Origin: Klebsiella pneumoniae | GTDB lineage: Bacteria > Pseudomonadota > Gammaproteobacteria > Pseudomonadales > Pseudohongiellaceae | Direction: 5' to 3' | Length of the DNA: 43,799 bases | NCBI GenBank assembly: GCA_945902215.1 | Contig: CAMDML010000020.1 | Location: forward strand, 1 to 43,799 | Shown here: piece by piece, positions 35,643 through 41,627 of the stretch | How the letters are laid out: each line of letters starts with the position of its first letter | Numbering within the stretch: the stretch's first letter is position 1 | Made by a program: the position numbers and the translations under genes | Notes under the pieces: generated by a model | The model's input: the letters and a program-made list of their open reading frames with translations, nothing else | Told to the model about the DNA's origin: nothing | Databases searched by the model: none

Positions 35643-35888
35643 TCACTGAGTCTCTACGTTTTGGTTGCGCTGGTTTGGCCGGCGCCGGATCGGCGCATAG
35701 AGCGTGCGCTTGTCGGTGATTTCGAGCGGGTCGACATTGGCGCGTAGCTGGGGGGGGCGCGAATTAAGAATCAGCGGTTGCGTCATCAACGAAACGGCCT
35801 TGGCATCTTTGGTTGGTGGGAAAAGTTGCCAACTTCCATGATTTGGCCGCAGGCACCACCTCAAGAGTGTTCGCCAATACGGGTGCAT
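35643..35888 (-). pseudogene. possible decayed relic of a TonB-like C terminus
   Basis: An 81-codon minus-strand frame encodes PPQLRANVDPLEIT, strikingly like PPELSANVDVLEII at the end of the intact TonB-like protein (36565-37443); the DNA is similar across this block too (GCGCCAAYGTSGAC..GCTCGAAATCA). Nothing else of the TonB domain remains and the frame runs on into unrelated sequence. It lies between yqgE and the tonB-like gene, which are adjacent in Pseudomonas. Duplication followed by decay is my inference; chance similarity over 14 residues is possible. Confidence 0.3.
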
Positions 35889-35980
35889 TGGTCGCCACGA
35901 TCATCATTGTTGTGATTGCCATCCTGCTGTCATTCTATGCCTTGGCACTGAAGAGACGAGCTGTTCTAAGCCGAATATGA
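35813..35980 (+). CDS. possible short protein with one C-terminal membrane helix
   Basis: A frame open from TTG 35813 or GTG 35816 to TGA 35978-35980 encodes about 55 residues, ending in a hydrophobic helix (GALVATIIIVVIAILLSFYA) followed by Lys-Arg-Arg. This resembles a tail anchor or the end of a larger membrane protein. There is no clear start or ribosome site. Between yqgE and the cold-shock gene (35491-36270) I see nothing else coding beyond this and the relic on the other strand. Confidence 0.2.
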   Translation: MVGKVANFHDLAAGTTSRVFANTGALVATIIIVVIAILLSFYALALKRRAVLSRI

Positions 35981-36064
35981 GGTGTCAGGATCAATACCTG
36001 AACCAAGCGGAGGGTTTTTAATCTCCAAAATCCAGGGCCTGTTGCTGGGGCTTGACGGCGAAAT

Positions 36065-36083
36065 CAGGGCAATTATTGCCCTG
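36065..36083. other. strong hairpin in the gene-poor region before the cold-shock gene
   Basis: CAGGGCAAT and ATTGCCCTG (36065-36073 and 36075-36083) form a 9-bp perfect inverted repeat around one base. No T-run follows on either strand, so it is not a standard terminator. It lies about 50 bp upstream of the cspA-type promoter. Confidence 0.4.
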
Positions 36084-36130
36084 GCTTTGGCAAAAAAGGG
36101 CCAGAAATAGCAGGTGTCAGAGGCGGATTA

Positions 36131-36159
36131 TTGCGTAACACACTGTAATAACGAATAAT
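36131..36159 (+). promoter_or_regulatory. sigma-70 promoter of the cold-shock gene
   Basis: TTGCGT (36131-36136), an exact 17-nt spacer and AATAAT (36154-36159) form a good promoter. Transcription from about 36166 gives a leader of about 105 nt before ATG 36271, which suits the long leaders of cold-shock mRNAs. Confidence 0.5.
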
Positions 36160-36203
36160 AGGCGGTAGGATCGTATTTATTACAGGGCGATTCAAACAGT
36201 CCA

Positions 36204-36227
36204 TTCCCGAAACGGTGAATTCGGGAA
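36204..36227 (+). promoter_or_regulatory. hairpin in the cold-shock mRNA leader
   Basis: TTCCCGAA (36204-36211) and TTCGGGAA (36220-36227) pair perfectly around an 8-nt loop inside the predicted leader of the cspA-type gene. Leaders of cspA mRNAs change structure with temperature; this stem could be part of such a switch. Function is inferred from position only. Confidence 0.4.
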
Positions 36228-36270
36228 GGGAAATATCAATATCATTCACCAATTAAAAAGTGAAAGCAAA

Positions 36271-36477
36271 ATGAGCAAAGGTACAGTGAAGTGGTTCAAC
36301 GCGGATAAAGGCTTTGGTTTTATTACTCCGGAAGATGGCGGCAAAGATTTATTCGTCCATCATTCGGAAATCAAGAGTGGCGGCGGTTTTGCTACCTTGA
36401 AAGATGGCCAGAAGGTTGAATTTGAAGTTGGCCAGGGCCAGAAAGGTCCATGCGCAAACAATGTCAAACCGCTTTAA
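36271..36477 (+). CDS. cold-shock domain protein (CspA family)
   Basis: A 68-residue single cold-shock domain that binds single-stranded RNA and DNA. RNP1 is KGFGFI at residues 13-18 and RNP2 is DLFVHH at 26-31; the start [10 protein letters not shown] and the end ANNVKPL are typical. It is probably an RNA chaperone. It stands alone with its own promoter and a structured leader, and has only a weak ribosome site (GTGAAAG). Confidence 0.95.
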   Translation: MSKGTVKWFNADKGFGFITPEDGGKDLFVHHSEIKSGGGFATLKDGQKVEFEVGQGQKGPCANNVKPL

Positions 36478-36492
36478 TCCGCCTGGATTAAA
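36473..36492 (+). terminator. weak hairpin at the end of the cold-shock gene
   Basis: TTTAATCC and GGATTAAA (36473-36480 and 36485-36492) form an 8-bp stem with a GCCT loop overlapping the stop codon. It is AT-rich and no T-run follows, so termination may instead occur at the palindrome at 36511-36551. Confidence 0.3.
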
Positions 36493-36510
36493 AGCATTCC
36501 AAAGAATCAA

Positions 36511-36551
36511 AAGGGTCAGGGTAATTTGCTAGCCAAGTTACTCTGTCCCTT
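36511..36551. repeat. diverged palindrome between convergent cspA-type and tonB-like genes
   Basis: AAGGGTCAGGGTAATTTG (36511-36528) pairs with CAAGTTACTCTGTCCCTT (36534-36551) in 15 of 18 positions around a 5-nt loop. One end reads GGGTCAG and the other, on the opposite strand, GGGACAG, so it combines both end types of this repeat family. It could also act as a bidirectional terminator. Confidence 0.6.
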
Positions 36552-36564
36552 GGATTCCACCTTT

Positions 36565-37443
36565 CTAGAAACTGCTGAACGTATCCCCCTGATGAAACTG
36601 CCAGGTGCGGATGATTTCGAGCACGTCCACGTTGGCGCTTAGTTCAGGCGGGAACGGGGCGAAGGGCGCGGCGAGTTTGACGATGTTGATAGCGGCTTCG
36701 TCGAGCACGCGTTCGCCGGAAGAGCGCAGGATGCGAATGTCGTTGACGGTGCCATCAGGATTGATGGACACCATCACGCGCAGCGTGCCGTAAATTCCCT
36801 CTGCTGATGCCTGATACGGATAATTGAGGTTGCCAATGGCCTCAATGCGCTTGCGCCAATTGTCCAGATACAGCGCGTCGTATGCTTCCTTGGTTGACGC
36901 AGACGAAATCGTATAGCGGCGCGGACGCTTGGCATATTCCTGACGGCGCAGATCGAGTTGGGCTCTGAGGCTGGAGATGGTGTCGTTGCGATCGACTGGT
37001 GTCACCGGGCCTGCATCGGCCGGGGGGGCGGGTTCGCTCTCGGCAGTGTCCGGCAAGGGAATGTCGCTGTTGGTGCTGGTAAGCACCTGTTCCGCTGCTT
37101 GTGGCGGTGCAGTGGGGCGTTCCTCAAGATAGTCGCTGACTTCCCGGATTTCGTTGTCGTTGAAGCGCGATTCAAAAGGCGTGGCTGGCGCCAACGTTTC
37201 ATCTTCGCTGCCGCTGCCTTCCTGGTTCGCCTGCGCGATGAAGTCGGCATCTTCCGGTGCTTTTGCACTGCGGTACGATGCCAGCGTAACTTCCAGGGAG
37301 GAGGTGTTGTTGCTTTCCTTCACAGCGGTAAAGCCGAGGCCGAGGATCAGCATCACATGCACACACACGGACAGGAACACCGTGAAGCCGAAACGCTCTT
37401 GCGTCAGCCCCAGCGAATCTCCCTCGATATCCAGCGTGGCCAT
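36565..37443 (-). CDS. tonB: TonB-like energy-transducing protein
   Basis: A 292-residue protein with one N-terminal membrane helix (about residues 18-40). A Pro/Ala-rich periplasmic stretch follows to about 170, then a C-terminal TonB domain (YGTLRVMVSINPDGTVNDIRILRSSGERVLDEAAINIVKLAAPFAPFPPEL, ending EIIRTWQF). It would pass proton-motive force to outer-membrane receptors, or serve a pilus-related role like TonB3 of P. aeruginosa, which has the same place between gshB and yqgE. No exbB or exbD is near. gshB is 8 bp upstream in the same direction. Confidence 0.9.
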   Translation of the reverse strand: MATLDIEGDSLGLTQERFGFTVFLSVCVHVMLILGLGFTAVKESNNTSSLEVTLASYRSAKAPEDADFIAQANQEGSGSEDETLAPATPFESRFNDNEIREVSDYLEERPTAPPQAAEQVLTSTNSDIPLPDTAESEPAPPADAGPVTPVDRNDTISSLRAQLDLRRQEYAKRPRRYTISSASTKEAYDALYLDNWRKRIEAIGNLNYPYQASAEGIYGTLRVMVSINPDGTVNDIRILRSSGERVLDEAAINIVKLAAPFAPFPPELSANVDVLEIIRTWQFHQGDTFSSF

Positions 37444-37451
37444 GCTTCAGT

Positions 37452-38405
37452 TCACCTCTTCTGAAGTTTTGCTGCAATGCAGTCCATCAGGTCGCCGGCG
37501 ATATCCAGTTTAAAGGCGGCATCGAGTTCGCGTACGCAGGTGGGGCTGGTGACGTTGATCTCGGTCAGATAGTCGCCAATGACATCCAGGCCGACGAACA
37601 TCAGGCCTTTGGCTTTCAGCGTGGGGCCCACCTGCGCGCAGATCCATTTGTCGCGCTCCGTCAACGGTTGGCCGCGTGCGGTGCCGCCGGCAGCAAGGTT
37701 GCCGCGGGTTTCATTTAAGGCCGGAATTCTTGCCAGCGCGTAACCGACATGCTGGCCGTCAATCATCAGTATGCGTTTATCGCCGTCCTTGATTTCAGGA
37801 ATGAATTTCTGCGCCATGATCTGGCGCGTGCCGTGTTCGGTCAGCACTTCAATGATGACACTGACGTTGGCATCGCCCGGTTTGATGCGGAAAATGTTGG
37901 TGCCACCCATGCCGTCGAGCGGCTTGAAGATCACGTCTTCGTGCTTGTGGTAGAACTCGCGCAACAGGCTCTTGCTGCGGGTGACAAGGCCGGGCGGGCA
38001 GCACTGCGGGAACTCGGTGGCGAATACCTTCTCATTACAATCGCGCAAACTTTGTGGTTTGTTGACGACCAAAGCGCCGTGCTCTTCGGCGCGTTCGAGG
38101 ATGTAGGTGCTATAGATGAATTCGTTGTCGAAGGGTGGGTCCTTACGCATCAGGACGACATCCATCTCGGCCAGCGGGCGACGGATGGTTTCGCCGAGGG
38201 TGTACCACTTGTGCGGGTCGTAGTGCACCTCAATGGCCGACATCTCGGCCATCGCCACGCCATGTTCCAGATAGAGATCGTCCTGTTCGATGTACCAGAG
38301 CTCCCACTTCCGCTTCTGGGCGGCGAGCAGCATGGCCAGCGTGGAGTCTTTCTTGAAGTTGATGGCTTTGATGGGGTCCATCACGACCGCGAGTTTGACT
38401 GTCAT
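37452..38405 (-). CDS. gshB: glutathione synthetase
   Basis: A 317-residue ATP-grasp enzyme that joins gamma-glutamylcysteine and glycine. It opens VKLAVVMDPIKAINFKKDSTLAML, and shows VLMRKDPPFDNEFIYSTYILE, VFKPLDGMGGTNIFRI and FVGLDVIGDYLTEINVTSPTCVREL, as in E. coli GshB. TATACT (minus strand, 38442-38437) is a fair -10 box 31 bp before the ATG. It probably shares a transcript with the tonB-like gene. Confidence 0.97.
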   Translation of the reverse strand: MTVKLAVVMDPIKAINFKKDSTLAMLLAAQKRKWELWYIEQDDLYLEHGVAMAEMSAIEVHYDPHKWYTLGETIRRPLAEMDVVLMRKDPPFDNEFIYSTYILERAEEHGALVVNKPQSLRDCNEKVFATEFPQCCPPGLVTRSKSLLREFYHKHEDVIFKPLDGMGGTNIFRIKPGDANVSVIIEVLTEHGTRQIMAQKFIPEIKDGDKRILMIDGQHVGYALARIPALNETRGNLAAGGTARGQPLTERDKWICAQVGPTLKAKGLMFVGLDVIGDYLTEINVTSPTCVRELDAAFKLDIAGDLMDCIAAKLQKR

Positions 38406-38512
38406 GGCGTCCTGAATCGGGGAAAAATCGTGTCGAAGTATAACATGGCACCCACCTGCGGCTGTCCGCCAGCAAGCTTAAGTCTTGACACCCACCTGAA
38501 CCATTGCCCTGT

Positions 38513-38627
38513 GAGGCCGGAACCGGTGGTGCGTTGCCGGGACCGTAGGCGCACATCCATGTGCACTTCGACTCGGGCCATCCATGGCCCTCACACGTCC
38601 CCGCAACGCACCACCGGTTCCGACCTC
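38513..38627. repeat. long multi-hairpin palindrome between gshB and the receiver operon
   Basis: Arms 38513-38537 and 38603-38627 pair in 24 of 25 positions (core CGGAACCGGTGGTGCGTTGC). Two nested perfect hairpins lie in the loop: GCACAT-CC-ATGTGC (38551-38564) and GGGCCAT-CC-ATGGCCC (38575-38590), both with the loop CC. Weaker pairing continues outward to about 38486 and 38658. It fills half of the 336-bp gap between gshB and the receiver gene and looks like a miniature repeat element or a structured RNA. Confidence 0.8.
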
Positions 38628-38677
38628 TCGCGGCAAAGCCCAAAGTGGGTGATGTCCAGAATCCACCAGCAATGAAA

Positions 38678-38707
38678 TTGGCGGGAATTGCAGACCTGTG
38701 CTATTAC
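38678..38707 (+). promoter_or_regulatory. candidate promoter of the receiver/ChpA-like operon
   Basis: TTGGCG (38678-38683), an 18-nt spacer and TATTAC (38702-38707) precede ATG 38742 by 34 nt. Both boxes match consensus in four of six positions. It lies just downstream of the long palindrome. Confidence 0.35.
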
Positions 38708-38741
38708 GAAGACGCACCCGAAACCCGACAGGACATTGTGT

Positions 38742-39161
38742 ATGGAAACACGACTGCAAGTGCAATCACCACGGGCCGGCGCTGCGCCTGCGGCCAAAGT
38801 GGCTTTGGTCGTGGATGCCAACCCGGCGCTCCTGCAAACCCTCGACAGCATCCTGCACAGCAGCGGCTGGACCTGTGTTACAGCAACCGACACGCTGTCG
38901 GCACTCTGCTGTGTGGTGGAGCATGCTCCGCAAGCAGTACTGATCGATGCCGATGCCGGCCCGCTCAGCGTGTGGCAATTCAGCGCACTGTTGCGCCAGC
39001 ATCCCGACTACCGGCATGTGCGTCTTATAGTCAGCAGCAACCGTGACGACGTGGTGGAGCGGGCGCGCGCTGAGGCCGCCGGCGCAGAATGTTTTCTGGT
39101 CAGACCCTTTGCCGTAGATGAAGTGCTGGGCATTCTCAGCGCGCGCAGGGCGTCTCGGTAG
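38742..39161 (+). CDS. degenerate receiver-domain protein, PilG-like
   Basis: A 139-residue response-regulator receiver. Aligned by eye with PilG, the phosphoacceptor is kept (Asp69 in VLIDADAG), but the acidic pocket has only Asp25 (VVDAN, where DD is usual), and the invariant Lys is Arg121 (FLVRPF for YLTKPF). The conserved Ser is present (VSSN, 98-99). Such changes usually weaken phosphorylation or its read-out. ATG 38742 follows AGGAC and skips a longer frame starting with TTG. It is the first gene of a tight three-gene operon next to gshB, the place of pilG in Pseudomonas. Confidence 0.75.
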   Translation: METRLQVQSPRAGAAPAAKVALVVDANPALLQTLDSILHSSGWTCVTATDTLSALCCVVEHAPQAVLIDADAGPLSVWQFSALLRQHPDYRHVRLIVSSNRDDVVERARAEAAGAECFLVRPFAVDEVLGILSARRASR

Positions 39162-39162
39162 C

Positions 39163-39543
39163 ATGAACGCAGACCTCCAGCCGCTGGCTCTGATTCTGGA
39201 CGACTCACCCTTTCTAGCCCTGCATCTCGCGCAGCAGCTCGGCGCACTGGGTTTGCGCGCGCAAAGGACCGCTAGCAGGGAAGAACTACTGACACTGGCC
39301 GGCAGCGCGGCAGTCGTGTTGATCGAACTGCAACAGTTTGCCGCGAATGGTTTTCAGGTGACGCGCGAACTTGCTTCCTCCTGTTCCTGTCCTATCATCC
39401 TACTGTCCGGGACGGGCCGCAGTACTGATCTGCACTGGGGTTTGCGTGCCGGTGCACGCGCCGTGTTGACCCGGCCGGTACAGGCAAGCGCCTTGCACTC
39501 GGCGTTGCAACAACTGGGCTGCTGTGGGGAGGCATGTCCATGA
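39163..39543 (+). CDS. degenerate receiver-domain protein with Glu at the phospho-site, PilH-like
   Basis: A 126-residue receiver. The acidic pair is intact (Asp13-Asp14 in ILDDSP), but the phosphoacceptor Asp is Glu55 (VLIELQQFAANGFQ against VLMDIVMPGLNGFQ in PilH) and the invariant Lys is Arg104 (LTRPV for LTKPV). It therefore cannot be phosphorylated normally, and Glu may imitate the active form. It begins one nucleotide after the previous stop and its end overlaps the next gene by 10 nt, so all three are translationally coupled. An earlier in-frame ATG at 39118 is less likely. Confidence 0.75.
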   Translation: MNADLQPLALILDDSPFLALHLAQQLGALGLRAQRTASREELLTLAGSAAVVLIELQQFAANGFQVTRELASSCSCPIILLSGTGRSTDLHWGLRAGARAVLTRPVQASALHSALQQLGCCGEACP

Positions 39544-41627
39544 TGCCGGTAGCCACCGCGGGGTTACTGCAAGCCGCGCTTAAGGAAGAGTTGCAACAAC
39601 TCGAACCGCAGTTCCTGCCGTTGTTTGGCGCTGGTCGGGAACGACGTGCCGCACCCACAGCGCGTACGCATGCGGCACTGAAAATGTTGGTAGCACTGAC
39701 CCGTTTTTTCCCGGCGGAGCACCGGGTGCGCAATGCCGGCAAGCAACTGGAGATGATATGGCCGCCGCTGGTGCATGAGCCGCGCGGAGCCGTCGCCGGC
39801 AAATTGCTGCACTATTATTTCCGTGTGCGCCAGGATCTGCTCGGTACGCCGGCTGCGGCGCTGCAGCAGCAGTTGCAAGATATGGTACAAGCCGGCATCG
39901 ACCAAACGCTGAGGAATCCAGGCACGGAGCACGGTGTGGACTGCCTGCAACGGCTGCAACAATTGGCGGTCTTTCTGCCAGAATTGCCAACACCGGCGCT
40001 ACCCCCAGCGCGGCTGTCGTCGTTGGTACAGCTATACAAGTGGCAGCAACAACTGGAGCTGGCCGCTGCCGCTGAGCACCCGGAGCTGACGGCGGCACAG
40101 CAAGTGCTAACGCCCTGGTTAGAGGAATCGCGCGACCGTTGCGCAGTGCTGTATGCCGCATCGGACTGGAGTCTGGGCTATTTCTGTCAATCGGGATTGG
40201 CACGCAGCTTGTGGCAGTTACGGTGGCTGCCAGCTTTCGCCGGTGATGCTGCAAAGACGGAGTGGCTGGCAGCTGCAGGCGATAACTGTCTCGACCTGCA
40301 CCTGGCGGGAACCACACCGCATGCTGACCTTGTGCAAGACTGGCTGGTCACACTATTCACAACCTCGCGTGTGAGGGCTGCAGAACCCTCATCCAATACG
40401 CCCGCTGAACCTGTGCTCGATCCCGTATTACAGGTAGCGTATGAGCAGGAACTTGCACATTACCGAACGCAAGTGTTGGAAACGCTTGCGCAGGGAGCGC
40501 CGTTACGGGTTACCGCACACCTGATCACGATGCTTTACAAAGCAACATGGATCTTCACAGCCGCTGCCAGTAAACACTGGGCGCGTCTTAGTCATTGTGC
40601 ATATCGCGTGGCGGTGCAGTTTTGGCGCATCAAACAGCCCTTGCCGATGGAATGCCATGCTGTGCTCTGGCGCATGTGGCTTGCTTTGGATACTCCGGTT
40701 GCCCCTGACACATTGCGCAACTGGCGCGAAAGCTTGTTGCAGCACTGGCCGAATTGGACCGGTGATGGCAAACGTGTCATTGCGTTACAGGCCGATGCAG
40801 AGCGAGCCATGCCGCTTGATGCGGTACCGCTGTTGTTGTCTGGTTCTTTCGCCACGCTGGTGTGGGTGCCGGCAGAAAGTTTCGGGGAGTCGCCCGCTTC
40901 GGAAGTCTCCAGGCAATTATTACAAGAATTGACTCTACTCGAAAAAGGCGCAGCCGCAATGAAAGTGTGGCCGCTCGAACAACTGTGTACGTTGTTGATC
41001 GCCATTTTCGAAGCGCATTTGCGCGAGGCTGCAGTGCTGCCGGCCACCTTGCTGCAAACCGCACATAGACAGTTGGTAAATATGCTGGACCAGTCGGCTG
41101 CCTGGCAGGAAGCGCAGTGCGATGAATCTCTGATCAGGGAGCTTGAGGCTTGGCTCACGCACCGCAGCGTCAGCCGCGAACCGATGCCTGGCATGGAGGC
41201 GCATGCTATGAACACAAGTGCGTTGCAACTGCGCGAGCAGCTACTGGCCCATCTCGGCCCGCTTGCAACAGTGCTGGAAAGGCCGGTACGTTTGCAGCTC
41301 GATATGGGCGGTGTGGGGCTTGATGAAGGCAGAGTGGCGCAGGTGGTCGACTGCCTTCGGCCGCTGGTGAAGTTCATGCTGCTCGACCGGTCGGTGGATG
41401 CGCATGGCCGCCATGCCATGCACAAACCCCGGGTGAGCACGCTGACTGTAACACTGCGTGCCACCAGTGCAACACTGATCCTGTCTGTTGCTGAGGACAG
41501 TCATGAAGAGGCGCTGCCGCAATCTGAAGTCCAGCGTCTGCAACGGCGGCTGCCGCGTACCGCTGGGCCGCTGGTGTGTGAGTCGCGTGCGGGGCTGGGG
41601 CGCTGTTTTAGCCTGACGCTGCTTTAA
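39534..41627 (+). CDS. large ChpA/CheA-like protein with apparently inactive domains
   Basis: A 697-residue protein without an obvious working domain. By eye I see three traces of a ChpA-type kinase. Residues 1-110 are helical, like the N-terminal region of ChpA. Residues about 295-375 resemble a histidine-phosphotransfer helix bundle in which the phospho-His falls on Met333 (LITMLYKATW for LHTLKGSA). The last 115 residues resemble a CheA ATPase: LLDRSVDAHG at 616-625 for the N box, AEDSHEE at 653-659 for DDGxG, and RAGLGRCFSLTLL for the final GxGTxF block. Key ATP-binding residues are missing. GGGGAGG precedes ATG 39534. Kinase activity is unlikely; a scaffold role is my inference. Confidence 0.6.
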   Translation: MSMMPVATAGLLQAALKEELQQLEPQFLPLFGAGRERRAAPTARTHAALKMLVALTRFFPAEHRVRNAGKQLEMIWPPLVHEPRGAVAGKLLHYYFRVRQDLLGTPAAALQQQLQDMVQAGIDQTLRNPGTEHGVDCLQRLQQLAVFLPELPTPALPPARLSSLVQLYKWQQQLELAAAAEHPELTAAQQVLTPWLEESRDRCAVLYAASDWSLGYFCQSGLARSLWQLRWLPAFAGDAAKTEWLAAAGDNCLDLHLAGTTPHADLVQDWLVTLFTTSRVRAAEPSSNTPAEPVLDPVLQVAYEQELAHYRTQVLETLAQGAPLRVTAHLITMLYKATWIFTAAASKHWARLSHCAYRVAVQFWRIKQPLPMECHAVLWRMWLALDTPVAPDTLRNWRESLLQHWPNWTGDGKRVIALQADAERAMPLDAVPLLLSGSFATLVWVPAESFGESPASEVSRQLLQELTLLEKGAAAMKVWPLEQLCTLLIAIFEAHLREAAVLPATLLQTAHRQLVNMLDQSAAWQEAQCDESLIRELEAWLTHRSVSREPMPGMEAHAMNTSALQLREQLLAHLGPLATVLERPVRLQLDMGGVGLDEGRVAQVVDCLRPLVKFMLLDRSVDAHGRHAMHKPRVSTLTVTLRATSATLILSVAEDSHEEALPQSEVQRLQRRLPRTAGPLVCESRAGLGRCFSLTLL

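Noticed and set aside
38485-38513. Promoter starting with TTGACA at 38485
   Set aside because: The -35 hexamer is perfect, but no -10-like sequence lies 16-18 bp downstream, and the stretch falls in the palindrome flank.
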